Below are positions 37,015 to 45,828 of a stretch of DNA of 64,000 nt, piece after piece. Position 1 is the stretch's first letter. The number at the start of each line of letters is the position of its first letter. The stretch is taken from the IMG/VR virus record IMGVR_UViG_3300030090_003481, positions 31,092 to 95,091 of that record; one strand, written 5' to 3'. This stretch comes from a virus. The notes beneath the pieces were generated by a model. The model had not been told where the DNA came from, ran no database searches, and saw nothing but the letters and a program-made list of their open reading frames with translations. The translations under genes and the position numbers were made by a program.

Positions 37015-38255
37015 ACTACATAATTATCTTTAACTTTACCTTTAGTAAAAGGAGTAGGTAAGTGTGGATTATAAAATAATACTTGACCTCTTTTACCATA
37101 TTCAAGAAAACTTTCACTTAGATGACTCATATAAATAGCAACTATGTAAAGTTTAGGATTATGCTTAAGATCTTTTTCTAAGTAATCATTACCATCAGTA
37201 ATAAGTAAAGCAGGTCTACCTGTTTTAAGAGATTGTCTAATACATTGACTTAAATTAGTACCACCATCTATTTTAGCAGTAAATATCTCTTCAGGTGGTA
37301 TTTTAAATAATTCACCTTTACAAGCAAATATCCAAGTATCCTTAACTAATTTAGAAGCATACATTTGAAATGCAACCATTCTAGCAATAGTCCTAAGTTC
37401 TACACGTTTGTTTGCTAAATTAACTCTAGTGCCCATTGAACCAGAGTCATCTATAAAAAGATCAAAATTTAAAATATATCTATTTTCTTTAACAGAAAGA
37501 TCATCTAATAATGCTACATGAGCAAAATTCTCAATATTAGCTATATCTTCTAGATCGTCCGATTCAAAAATAGATTCTTCTACGGTATATCTTTTACCAC
37601 CTACATTACTAACAGCTTTATCAATTATATGATTAACTACTTTACTTAATTCAGAAGCATTAACTTTAATCTTTTTTAGAAGACTAGGATCATCTAATAT
37701 TTTAGCTTGCTCTAAAGTTTTACCAAAAGATTTACCACAGCCGAAATTGGCTGCGGTATCTTGTAAATCCTGTATAGCTTTTTTAGCTTTGTTAATAGCA
37801 GATTTAGCTGCTTTGTCTAACTCTTCAGATGCAGATCCATTAGTTACCTTTTGATTCTCTTCGTCTATATAATCAGGATCTTGTTTCCTTAAATAATTAA
37901 ACAAAGCTTCCATAATTGCTTTAGAAGCAATGTGACTATATCCCATATTTTCATTAGTAACCATAGATAAAATATGATTGTCACATTTACGTAAGAAATG
38001 ATGAAACCAATACATACTAGGTTTTACTACAACTTTCTTATCTTTATTGTAATAATTTTTAAAACCATCTAGTATCATTTCTTGTGTAATATTTACACTA
38101 GCATATGCACTAAGATCATATGTATTTAAAATACTATTAGCAGTAAGTGAATCTATATTAGGATGTATAATACAACTTCTTTGATCTACACTTCCAAAAT
38201 CTATTTCTTGATTGTTATAGTATTGAGATCTATATCCGTAATATTTACTCTGCAT
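37008..38255 (-). CDS. VWA-domain protein (CobT-like partner of MoxR ATPase)
   Basis: A 415-residue protein. The C-terminal half is a von Willebrand A domain with an apparently complete metal site: D-x-S-x-S at 269-273 (DDSGS), Thr333 in GGTNL and Asp354 in ITDGND. The N-terminal 250 residues are helical and charged, as in CobT-type proteins that work with MoxR AAA+ ATPases. It overlaps the MoxR gene by 11 bases, which supports a shared complex. MoxR/VWA pairs act as chaperones that insert metals or remodel proteins. The target in this phage is unknown. Confidence 0.85.
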   Translation of the reverse strand: MQSKYYGYRSQYYNNQEIDFGSVDQRSCIIHPNIDSLTANSILNTYDLSAYASVNITQEMILDGFKNYYNKDKKVVVKPSMYWFHHFLRKCDNHILSMVTNENMGYSHIASKAIMEALFNYLRKQDPDYIDEENQKVTNGSASEELDKAAKSAINKAKKAIQDLQDTAANFGCGKSFGKTLEQAKILDDPSLLKKIKVNASELSKVVNHIIDKAVSNVGGKRYTVEESIFESDDLEDIANIENFAHVALLDDLSVKENRYILNFDLFIDDSGSMGTRVNLANKRVELRTIARMVAFQMYASKLVKDTWIFACKGELFKIPPEEIFTAKIDGGTNLSQCIRQSLKTGRPALLITDGNDYLEKDLKHNPKLYIVAIYMSHLSESFLEYGKRGQVLFYNPHLPTPFTKGKVKDNYVVC

Positions 38256-39336
38256 GGCTATATGTATTAGTATTTGATACTATATTATTAGACATTTTTT
38301 TAAACTCTTTCTTTAAATCGTCTTGATCATAATTAAAGTCTATATTGTCTATAACGTTATCTAATTCTTCTTGCAATTCTTCAGCTTTACGTCTATGATT
38401 AGTAATATCATGCATTTCTTGCAATTCTTCACAAAGTTGCTTCATATATAATTTAGTATATACATCATCACCGCCTTCAAATACACCTATAAGATTTTGT
38501 ATTTGTGTTCTTACAGAGTTTTCTCGAGTACTCTCAAGTTTACTTGAAACAACACTAATTCTATCAGGAGCTATTAAACTACAACATTTCATAATAGCTT
38601 CTGTATCTTCTAAAGCATATATTAATTTGATAGCGTTAACCATTTTAGGTATATAACTAGCAGTTCTATCAGATATTTTATCATAAACAGCTTTGATAAA
38701 TCTTTTAGTTTTATGTATATCTACTTTCTCTGTCATATTTTTTATATCTTTAGCAGTAGGTATAGATATTTCTAATTCAGTTGTTGTACCTTTAAATGTT
38801 TTAAATATTGTATCAACACCTACTCTATCTACATTAAGTGTTAATACAAAACGATCCCAGAAAGGATTGTCTTCTTCACTACCATTTATTTGATTACATG
38901 ATCCAACAAAACTTTGCCATTTACATTTTTTAACTTCATCACCGTAAAATATAGCTTTCTCCCGCATAACAGATAACATAGTGTTTCTAATTGCAGAATT
39001 ACCTTTGTCAACCTCATTAATCATAACAAATTCAGCATCAGCAATAGGCGCATCAATTTTATATTCTTTATTTTCTAATAAAGATTTCATATTAACACGG
39101 CCCTTTATTTCTGATGTCTTGGTACCTTCATCTAATTCTATAACAAATGTGTTATTTCTAACAGCATTTCTATCGTAGTTATACTTAGATGCAGCATAGT
39201 CTAATAATGCTTGAGTTTTACCAGTACCAGGTTCTCCTAATAATAAAACAGGTAATTGTAATGCTTCACCTAAAGCTAATGCATTAAATACCTCTTCTTT
39301 TCCTATTAATTTTGTTTTTATTCTTCTATTTTCCAT
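38245..39336 (-). CDS. MoxR/CobS-like AAA+ ATPase
   Basis: A 363-residue protein. Walker A GEPGTGKT lies at residues 34-41 and Walker B VMINEVDKG at 104-112, followed by the helical lid typical of the MoxR class. The C-terminal tail is charged and coiled. It overlaps the VWA gene downstream and the unknown gene upstream, so all are co-translated. MoxR ATPases form hexamers and remodel target proteins with a VWA partner. Related CobS-like genes occur in marine T4-like phages, but their targets are also unclear. Confidence 0.88.
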   Translation of the reverse strand: MENRRIKTKLIGKEEVFNALALGEALQLPVLLLGEPGTGKTQALLDYAASKYNYDRNAVRNNTFVIELDEGTKTSEIKGRVNMKSLLENKEYKIDAPIADAEFVMINEVDKGNSAIRNTMLSVMREKAIFYGDEVKKCKWQSFVGSCNQINGSEEDNPFWDRFVLTLNVDRVGVDTIFKTFKGTTTELEISIPTAKDIKNMTEKVDIHKTKRFIKAVYDKISDRTASYIPKMVNAIKLIYALEDTEAIMKCCSLIAPDRISVVSSKLESTRENSVRTQIQNLIGVFEGGDDVYTKLYMKQLCEELQEMHDITNHRRKAEELQEELDNVIDNIDFNYDQDDLKKEFKKMSNNIVSNTNTYSHAE

Positions 39337-39878
39337 AAATCTTTTAATAATTTAAAATCGTTGTTATTATATCTAAAAATCTCTTTTTCCATATTTGGTT
39401 TAGCCATTAATTCACTGTTATCTAGATTAACTTTTAACTCTTTTTCCCAATGAGCTTTTAATCTAGGGTCACGGTGAACTACTCTATAGATATTAGTGCC
39501 AGGCTTAAATCTATGTTTATATACTAAACTAAATTTAGAGTAATCTCCCTTTAAAAATTTCTTATAATCTTCCATGTGTCTGCCAGATACACTAAAAACT
39601 ATCATTAAATGATCTGTAACGTCTTGTATAATTTCTGCATTAAAACGTTTTATACCATATAATTCTTGAAATCGTGGATGTTTTTTAAGTTTACTAATAA
39701 ATTTATCAAATTGTATAGTAAATCTTGGTTTATATAACGCATATATTGCGTTTTCATGTTGTATGTCGTGTCGTAGATCTCCTACATATAAATTAATAAG
39801 CCCAAAACGTCTTCTAGATCTTAAAACTTCAGAAGGTAGCATTGGGCTTAAAAAGCGTGTACTATATGTTTTTGTCAT
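39318..39878 (-). CDS. Unknown basic protein in the recombination/MoxR operon
   Basis: A 186-residue protein without a recognised family. It is basic and rich in aromatic residues, with patterns RRRFGLINLYVGDLRHD, HPRFQELYGI and YKHRFKPGTNIYRVVHRDPRLKAHWE. There is no membrane segment or Cys cluster. It overlaps the nuclease gene by four bases and the MoxR gene by 19, so it is made with them. A role tied to the MoxR/VWA unit or to DNA processing is possible from position only. Confidence 0.55.
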   Translation of the reverse strand: MTKTYSTRFLSPMLPSEVLRSRRRFGLINLYVGDLRHDIQHENAIYALYKPRFTIQFDKFISKLKKHPRFQELYGIKRFNAEIIQDVTDHLMIVFSVSGRHMEDYKKFLKGDYSKFSLVYKHRFKPGTNIYRVVHRDPRLKAHWEKELKVNLDNSELMAKPNMEKEIFRYNNNDFKLLKDLWKIEE

Positions 39879-40903
39879 TCAAATATATCCATTAATACTT
39901 CGCCATTTGCTTCTTGAACTTCTTTTGTATATCTCCAATCACGTGTTTTTTGATAATACTCAAGTTCATCTACTAATTCATCAAATCCTTTAAGTTTATT
40001 TATACCTTTAGGTAAATAACCACCGTGTTTACCTATGAATAAATCTTTCTCACTACATACATAAACAAGAGGGAATTCGTTTAAATTAGAATCTACTACT
40101 ATAAACCTAAAAGGTTCTATAGTCCAAGCTTCAGGATCTTTTATTTCCGAAATATGAAACAACCAATATCGTATAGCATCGTTATAAAAACTACACTGAC
40201 GAAAATAACCGTAGCGAATATAAGATTGTATAAAATTAGAAATACCTTTACTGGTAGTTTTAATATCGATCGGGATAATTCGTTTCTCATTATGATCTAC
40301 TAATACTTTATCTAGTATACTTTTGCATTCAAAATCTTTATATTTCCAGGTAATAGACAATTGATTTATATCATCTATTAGAGGATTTGAAGGCAAATCT
40401 ACTAAATATTTTTTAGTAAACTCATTATTTAACAACATTTCTTTCATACCTGAAGCAGATAAATGTTCCATAGGGGATAATATAGTTTTACCTTTACTAT
40501 CTCTTATAAATTTAATATACTTTTGTATATCATCTGCTTCAAACTTTTTAATTACAGCTTCAAATTTAATTTTAAAACCAGATGCTTTGTATGCCATTTG
40601 TCTTATTTCGTCTTCTATATAAGAATCTTCAGCACATTCTTTATCTACAGCAGCTAGTTTATATGTAATATAATGTCTTACAAATTCACCCATCATTCCG
40701 CCAGGAGGGTCCATTGTTGCAACAGCATATCTATTATTAAATTCTTCAGGTTCTGTTAGCATGCAATCTAACGCACTACCTTTTCTAAGTGCTTCACTTT
40801 CCTCATCTCGAGGATCTTCTATGTATTTTTTATAAGCTCTAGGGCTCTTACCTAAAAGGTTTAAACCTGAGATACTTATTCTATGATTATATAAATCTTT
40901 CAT
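39875..40903 (-). CDS. PD-(D/E)XK nuclease (RecE/Cas4/YqaJ-type exonuclease)
   Basis: A 342-residue protein. An N-terminal EALRKGSALDCMLTEPEEF segment (about 37-55) is typical of phage exonucleases of this class. The nuclease core has Asp198 in KSILDKVLVD and Asp213-Ile-Lys215 in PIDIKTTS, giving the D...D-x-K motif. It then has helices leading to a QCSFYNDAIRYW segment. Such enzymes degrade DNA ends to make single strands for annealing. Nearby Sak4-like and SSB genes could complete a recombination set. It ends where the next gene starts with a four-base overlap. Confidence 0.85.
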   Translation of the reverse strand: MKDLYNHRISISGLNLLGKSPRAYKKYIEDPRDEESEALRKGSALDCMLTEPEEFNNRYAVATMDPPGGMMGEFVRHYITYKLAAVDKECAEDSYIEDEIRQMAYKASGFKIKFEAVIKKFEADDIQKYIKFIRDSKGKTILSPMEHLSASGMKEMLLNNEFTKKYLVDLPSNPLIDDINQLSITWKYKDFECKSILDKVLVDHNEKRIIPIDIKTTSKGISNFIQSYIRYGYFRQCSFYNDAIRYWLFHISEIKDPEAWTIEPFRFIVVDSNLNEFPLVYVCSEKDLFIGKHGGYLPKGINKLKGFDELVDELEYYQKTRDWRYTKEVQEANGEVLMDIFE

Positions 40904-41484
40904 TATATTATTGTTATATTAAATACTAATTTACGCTCATCAGATGGTATATATGTAACTTGTCCTGAACTACGAACTATTTGTATACTATCATCAGGTA
41001 TTTTACCTAGTTCTACGCATGTATCCAATAACCATTTTGTCCATGGCCATTGATTATCACAATCCCAATTTTGAACTTGTAATGGTTTATACATATCTAC
41101 CCAGACTCTTAAATATTCACCATCTTGTAATTTAATTACAGGTAAATCTTCTATAAATTGTCTTAGATATTCATGCATCCATTTTGTTATTTTTGCTCTA
41201 GCAGTATAATGTAGTGTACCATCATACATACGTTGACCATTAATAGTCCAATATTTAGGAGTTCCTGCAGAAATAGGATTAGACAGAACTCTATTTTTAC
41301 TTTGATCTATCAGATAACCTTGTTTATCATATTTATATATACCATTTTTAATACCATCAGTATATTTTTTAGCTATATTAGGTTTAGATAAATCTTTTCT
41401 TTTATAATATTTAGCTCTACGTCTTTTTGAAATAGGTACTTTATCTATATAATTAGGAATTACTATTTTCCATACTTTACTCAT
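40903..41484 (-). CDS. RusA-like Holliday junction resolvase
   Basis: A 193-residue protein. The C-terminal 75 residues hold the RusA pattern: WDCDNQWPWTKWLLDTC (Asp141, Asp143, Asn144) then GKIPDDSIQ (Asp164, Asp165), which together form the metal-binding acidic site. The N-terminal 100 residues are basic and longer than in E. coli RusA (about 120 residues in all). It would cut branched DNA before packaging. It shares one base with the nuclease start and overlaps the primase by eight bases. Confidence 0.75.
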   Translation of the reverse strand: MSKVWKIVIPNYIDKVPISKRRRAKYYKRKDLSKPNIAKKYTDGIKNGIYKYDKQGYLIDQSKNRVLSNPISAGTPKYWTINGQRMYDGTLHYTARAKITKWMHEYLRQFIEDLPVIKLQDGEYLRVWVDMYKPLQVQNWDCDNQWPWTKWLLDTCVELGKIPDDSIQIVRSSGQVTYIPSDERKLVFNITII

Positions 41485-42472
41485 TTGTTAATTTTTTTAT
41501 TAATTCATGTGCTATATTTAATCCATGCTTTTTCATTACATCAGTAAAATCTTTACAATTAAACTCTTCCATAGAAATAAAAATCATTTGACTTCCAGGT
41601 ATTTTTTTATGTAATGATTCAGCACCGAATATTCCAGCAGGATCATTGTCAAATAAGATATAAATATTTTTATATTTTTTAATAATACATTCTAAAACTT
41701 CTAAATCTAAATGAGTTGTTTCAGCTTGTGGCGCAATTGCTTCATAGCCTAATTCCCACAAAGCCATAACATCTTTTAAAGATTTAGTTATAATTAATGT
41801 ATCTTTTTCATATCTTAATTGATCATAACCCTGAACAGTATTCATTTTAGCATTTGATAACCATTTATATACACCTTTAGGTTGTAAAGGTCTATATACT
41901 TTTACTTTATCCCCAAATTTATAACAATATATAGGACTATTATTATTATATTTAAACAATAGTTGTTTGTTTAAAAATACAAATTTAGCACTATATACAT
42001 TAAAATGTTTTAAAGTATTTACTGATATACCATAATTATTCCAATATTTTATATCTAGATCAGTAAATTGTTGAGGTTTAAATTGTATAAGACATTTTTT
42101 ATCTATAATCTCCGCTTTAAAATCTTTATAGGATACTTTTCTTTTATTATTCTTACCTGCCAGGCATAATCCTAATTTATCATTTATATCTAATAAAGCA
42201 TTATAGAAATTACAATTGTTCATTAGCATTACTAAGTCAAAACAAGTGCCTTGACTACCATTGAAATCTTTGAACCTAAGTTCTTGATATTCAGAGTAAT
42301 ACACATTAAATGAAGGTACATTATCATCTCTAAACGGGCTATTATACATACGACCTATTCTAAAATCGAATCCTAAATAATGTCTCATTATTTCTTCTTC
42401 TGATGTTTCTTTAAGGATGTTTTCCTTAGAGAGTTTCTTATACTCTATTATTTTATTTGAATCGTATTTCAT
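41477..42472 (-). CDS. DnaG-like primase with Toprim domain
   Basis: A 331-residue protein. Residues 30-85 (NSPFRDDNVPSF...FKDFNGSQGTCFDLVMLM) match the N-terminal primase region but lack the usual zinc ligands. The Toprim core has IITKSLKDVMAL at 227-238 and ILFDNDPAG at 272-280. The first motif carries Lys where the typical Toprim Glu stands, while the second keeps D-x-D. It would make RNA primers with the DnaB-like helicase. A repeat-dense 205-base spacer lies between its start and SSB, which may regulate it or serve in replication. Confidence 0.82.
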   Translation of the reverse strand: MKYDSNKIIEYKKLSKENILKETSEEEIMRHYLGFDFRIGRMYNSPFRDDNVPSFNVYYSEYQELRFKDFNGSQGTCFDLVMLMNNCNFYNALLDINDKLGLCLAGKNNKRKVSYKDFKAEIIDKKCLIQFKPQQFTDLDIKYWNNYGISVNTLKHFNVYSAKFVFLNKQLLFKYNNNSPIYCYKFGDKVKVYRPLQPKGVYKWLSNAKMNTVQGYDQLRYEKDTLIITKSLKDVMALWELGYEAIAPQAETTHLDLEVLECIIKKYKNIYILFDNDPAGIFGAESLHKKIPGSQMIFISMEEFNCKDFTDVMKKHGLNIAHELIKKLTNE

Positions 42473-42485
42473 AATTTATAATAAA

Positions 42486-42663
42486 TAAAGATAAAGGAGG
42501 AAGGATCACATATGATCATTTATAAACTAATTGTAATTTGAATCACCGAATTATTAATTAATTTAATTGTTGTTTATCAGTCACATATATGATCCCACGT
42601 AATTACACCCAAAGTATAACCGCCATTATTAAATTAAATTAAATTACAACCTCCTTATCTTTA
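42486..42663. repeat. Repeat-dense spacer between SSB and primase genes; possible origin or leader structure
   Basis: No gene fits here. TAAAGATAAAGGAGG (42486-42500) is mirrored as CCTCCTTATCTTTA (42650-42663), a 14-bp inverted repeat with one extra A. TCACATATGATC (42506-42517) recurs as TCACATATATGATC (42581-42594). TTGTAATTT (42531-42539) is inverted as AAATTACAA (42641-42649). A/T-rich TTAATTAATTTAATT-type runs recur between them. The density suggests a replication origin or a folded leader on the primase transcript. I infer this; there is no recognised initiator site. Confidence 0.55.
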
Positions 42664-42677
42664 CTTAATTACCACAA

Positions 42678-43259
42678 CTAAAATGGTAAGTCTGCTTCGT
42701 CAGTACTATTAACCTGAGATTCTACAGCTGCTGTAGATTTCTCCATTTTATCATACTTAGGATTAATCTTTAAACCGCTTGGATCTTTAGCCATATCCTC
42801 AACAAAAGGCGCAAAATTAGGCAAAGAGCAATAGTCATTATAACTATATACAACTTTAAGTCTTAATTTTTTACCTGTGAATGTATTAGGAGCTAATAGT
42901 CTAACAATACTATCAACTAGCTCTCCAAAGTTATTACCTTGAACAACAAACTGATTGTCTGGTATAAATTTAGTAGCAATATGCTTTATTCTAACAAGCA
43001 TTTGATTTATTCTTCTAGTAACACACTCATCTACAGACTCACCTGGTTTAGGAGTTACTCTTGCTGGATCTACATCCCACTCCATGTGTTTTAACTCAGA
43101 ACCATTAGCGTCTTTGAATAAGAATCCTAGATAGTCACTACCATTACTAGCAGTATATCTTCCAACACTTACTAATTCACAATTATCATTTATTCCTACA
43201 GGTATTGTAGATTTTAAAGCTACTTCTTGTACTTGTGTACTTTGATCGATTTTATACAT
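42678..43259 (-). CDS. Single-stranded DNA-binding protein (crAss-like SSB)
   Basis: A 193-residue protein. The body is beta-rich with aromatic residues as expected for an OB-fold (VGRYTASNGSDYLGFLFKD, FVVQGNN, LRLKVVYSYNDY). The C terminus is an acidic tip DEADLPF, very close to the DDxPF tip by which bacterial SSBs recruit partners. It would coat single strands in replication and recombination. The gene stands between the unknown acidic protein at 43284 and the repeat-rich spacer. The tip motif is the main evidence; the fold is inferred. Confidence 0.75.
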   Translation of the reverse strand: MYKIDQSTQVQEVALKSTIPVGINDNCELVSVGRYTASNGSDYLGFLFKDANGSELKHMEWDVDPARVTPKPGESVDECVTRRINQMLVRIKHIATKFIPDNQFVVQGNNFGELVDSIVRLLAPNTFTGKKLRLKVVYSYNDYCSLPNFAPFVEDMAKDPSGLKINPKYDKMEKSTAAVESQVNSTDEADLPF

Positions 43260-43283
43260 TTTTTATTATTTTAATTATTAAAC

Positions 43284-43829
43284 TTAACCCCAAATATCTA
43301 TGGCGTCTTCTTCATTTTCTTCTTGTTCTTGCTTATTTAAACTTGTTGCAAGAGCTTCTGTTGAATTTGGATAATCATCTCCAGATTCTTCAGTTACTGG
43401 TACTTCTTCCTCTTTTTCTTCCCATTCATGGTCAGTTGTCTCTTCAACTGTTTCTGCTGTTTTTATTACTTTATAGAATGTCATGCCAGGATATTCATCA
43501 AAAGTTAGATTAGCCTCGGCAACATATACTTCAGTGTCACCCGTTCCAGGAAGTTCTAAATAAGATCTTATGTCTCTACTATGTGGAAGATTTTTGATAT
43601 AACCTTGTTTATTTACAGCTACACCATCACCATCAGTTGCATTATATACAACTACAGACTCTTCATTACTTTCAGGATAACCAAATCCTATTTTATTATT
43701 AGCAGCGTCTATTTTTAATCTAGACATAAGTGCAGGAGATAATCTCATTATACCTTCATCTCCTAGTTTGATGACTAAATTGTCACCGAATTGATTTAAT
43801 CTTTCTATTCTCTTTCCAATTAATTTCAT
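43284..43829 (-). CDS. Unknown protein with acidic C terminus in replication operon
   Basis: A 181-residue protein. Residues 1-125 look like a small beta-rich domain (RIERLNQFGDNLVIKLGDEGIMRLSP...). Residues 130-181 are strongly acidic and probably disordered (EEKEEEVPVTEESGDD...EENEEDAIDIWG). The tip ends with a hydrophobic Trp-Gly, similar in layout to SSB-like interaction tails. It sits between SSB and the Sak4-like ATPase. No family is recognised; a DNA-replication partner is plausible from context. Confidence 0.6.
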   Translation of the reverse strand: MKLIGKRIERLNQFGDNLVIKLGDEGIMRLSPALMSRLKIDAANNKIGFGYPESNEESVVVYNATDGDGVAVNKQGYIKNLPHSRDIRSYLELPGTGDTEVYVAEANLTFDEYPGMTFYKVIKTAETVEETTDHEWEEKEEEVPVTEESGDDYPNSTEALATSLNKQEQEENEEDAIDIWG

Positions 43830-43835
43830 TTTTAA

Positions 43836-44519
43836 TTATTTATTATATTCATTTACTTTATTAATAACATCTTTAATGTCATTAGGTATCTTTAAGTCTG
43901 TAAACATACCTCTAGGACTTTTTGCAGTAGTAGTGCCATCAGATTGAGTTATAAAATTATAACTAGTTTTACCTTCAGCATCTAGACCTACATCAGTAAA
44001 TAATACTACAGTAAACATACCTTCCATAGTAATTACATTATCAACTAATTTACCGACAGTTTTGAATTTTAATCTTCTATTGCCTTGTAAATCAAGTGAT
44101 TGCTCTGCGTGACCTATCATAACAAATGTAATACCTTCACGCAGATTTTTGCCAGCATTTGCTACTTCCCATGCATGTAAACCAATGTCAGTAAACTTAT
44201 CAAAGCCACGTTCATTTGCTCTACGCATGTATTCATTTGCCATTAGATATTGAAAGTCATCTATAACTACAGTAGTTACATCAGGCATATTATCATTTAT
44301 ATGCTTTAGTGTAGCAACTATAGTAGAATGATTGTCACTTTCTATATAATTACCTTTAGGATTCTCTTTAGATAATTTAGTATAGTTAGTTCTCCAACCT
44401 CTAAAAGGCATTGGTTTTTTTGCAACATTAATTATAAATGTTTTAGTAGGGTCTAAGTTTTCTAAACTAGTGGATTTCCCCGAACCACTCTCACCGATTA
44501 TTAAAATTTCTTGTGCCAT
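43836..44519 (-). CDS. Sak4-like RecA-fold ATPase (AAA_24)
   Basis: A 227-residue protein. Walker A GESGSGKST lies at residues 9-17 and a Walker B-like VVIDDFQYLM near 83-92, followed by GITFVMIGHAEQ. The size and order fit the AAA_24/Sak4 family, short RecA-like ATPases of phages that help SSB-coated strands anneal. It stands upstream of SSB and several nuclease genes, in keeping with a recombination role. It begins with ATG at 44519, ten bases after a tiny membrane-protein gene ends. Confidence 0.82.
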   Translation of the reverse strand: MAQEILIIGESGSGKSTSLENLDPTKTFIINVAKKPMPFRGWRTNYTKLSKENPKGNYIESDNHSTIVATLKHINDNMPDVTTVVIDDFQYLMANEYMRRANERGFDKFTDIGLHAWEVANAGKNLREGITFVMIGHAEQSLDLQGNRRLKFKTVGKLVDNVITMEGMFTVVLFTDVGLDAEGKTSYNFITQSDGTTTAKSPRGMFTDLKIPNDIKDVINKVNEYNK

Positions 44520-44529
44520 TGTTTATTTT

Positions 44530-44685
44530 TTATTCGTAAAAATCATAAAAATCATCATGATAATCTTGACGATCTTCATCTTTAATATTATATTTTTGGT
44601 TTATTTTTTCCTCAATTTGAGACATAGCATATGCACCTATAACGATGCCTGTAAATAATACTATAACTAAAACTAGGATTTCCAT
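44530..44685 (-). CDS. Tiny membrane protein A (51 residues)
   Basis: A 51-residue ORF starting at 44685. Residues 2-20 (EILVLVIVLFTGIVIGAYA) form one clear membrane helix and the rest is charged, ending in DFYDFYE. It overlaps the membrane protein ORF upstream by 13 bases and ends 10 bases before the Sak4-like gene. A helix plus a charged tail suits a small membrane anchor, an inhibitor, a holin-like or a spanin-like protein. Nothing decides between these. Confidence 0.6.
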   Translation of the reverse strand: MEILVLVIVLFTGIVIGAYAMSQIEEKINQKYNIKDEDRQDYHDDFYDFYE

Positions 44686-44828
44686 TTTTTATCAAATTTT
44701 TTCATATTTTCCATAAATTTTTTATGTGATTTTTTGTTTTCTATGCTTGAAATTATAGTGCTTAGTACTATATATATAAAAGTTAATATAAGTACGCCCC
44801 ATAATATAGCAATAAATGTTTCGTTCAT
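44673..44828 (-). CDS. Tiny membrane protein B (51 residues)
   Basis: A 51-residue ORF starting at ATG 44828. Residues 4-26 (TFIAILWGVLILTFIYIVLS) are one membrane helix, followed by a Lys-rich tail (NKKSHKKFMENMKKF). It overlaps the next ORF by 13 bases and begins four bases downstream of the DnaB-like helicase stop, so the pair is tightly built into the operon. The basic tail of this one and the acidic tail of the other suggest they could interact. No family is recognised. Confidence 0.6.
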   Translation of the reverse strand: MNETFIAILWGVLILTFIYIVLSTIISSIENKKSHKKFMENMKKFDKKWKS

Positions 44829-44832
44829 TTTT

Positions 44833-45828
44833 TTAATTATTTAAATCTAACTCGCCAGGTTTATAAAATTCGTCAACAGCATTATATTTTAAATTATCTA
44901 ACATACTTAATATTAAACCACTTTCACCATCTCTATTTTTAATCAAATGCCAATAAATCATTGCTTGTTGACTATTCATAGGATTCATAATTGGTAAATT
45001 GTTTGGTCCGTATGTTTGTAAATTTAACATAAAAGGTTTGTGACTAATTAATACATAATCAGAACCATGAAATACAGCATCACTACCAAATATATCTTTC
45101 TTCATAGGATAATGAAGTAAAGGATTTGATAATCTTTCTGATGATTCTAGATTCCTATTTAATTGACTAAGTACAATTATAATACATTTCATTTGTTTTT
45201 TAACTGCCATAAACATTTTATATAAATGAGCTAATATTTCACGCTCACTATTACCTTGTCTACCTTTAGTTAATAAAGTATGATCTAATATAATAACAGT
45301 ACCTAATTCAGGATTATTATGCATTCTTTCTCTATGAAATCCTAATATAGTTTCATAAATTTGTTCTACCGTGCCAGGGGAATCAACATAATTTATATCG
45401 TAATTACTAGAAATTTCTTGTGCAGCAGATTCTACAGCAGTAAAATCATCATCAGATAATGATTCTTTACTTGAATATAAATCTCCTACAGTTTTCTTTA
45501 GTTTAGCAGAAATCTTTCTACCAACTTGTTTCATTGCTATCATCTCAAAGTTAAATGAAAGTACAGCAAAATTTTCATCAGGATTACTATCAAACAAACT
45601 AGTTTCTAGTTCATTAGCAATAGATGATTTACCTGATCCAGACATACCACCTATTGTTATGATAGTATTCCAATCTAACCCACCCATACAATAATTGTTT
45701 AATTTACTCCATCTAGTTCTTAGAGATTTATCATCTCCATCTTTTCTAGATTTAATATATTCTACAATTTCATCAGCGGCATGAGTAATTGGTCTATATT
45801 TTAGACCTCTATATAAGTTTTCCGCCAT
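44833..45828 (-). CDS. dnaB: DnaB-like replicative helicase (RecA-fold)
   Basis: A 331-residue protein. Walker A GGMSGSGKSS lies at residues 60-69, Walker B VIILDHTLL near 175-183, and the sensor motif VLSQLNRNLE near 214-223, as in DnaB C-terminal domains. The DnaB N-terminal domain is absent, so loading probably needs another protein. It would unwind DNA at the fork together with the primase and DNA polymerase A. It overlaps the upstream unknown gene by 20 bases. Confidence in the helicase call is high. Confidence 0.88.
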   Translation of the reverse strand: MAENLYRGLKYRPITHAADEIVEYIKSRKDGDDKSLRTRWSKLNNYCMGGLDWNTIITIGGMSGSGKSSIANELETSLFDSNPDENFAVLSFNFEMIAMKQVGRKISAKLKKTVGDLYSSKESLSDDDFTAVESAAQEISSNYDINYVDSPGTVEQIYETILGFHRERMHNNPELGTVIILDHTLLTKGRQGNSEREILAHLYKMFMAVKKQMKCIIIVLSQLNRNLESSERLSNPLLHYPMKKDIFGSDAVFHGSDYVLISHKPFMLNLQTYGPNNLPIMNPMNSQQAMIYWHLIKNRDGESGLILSMLDNLKYNAVDEFYKPGELDLNN

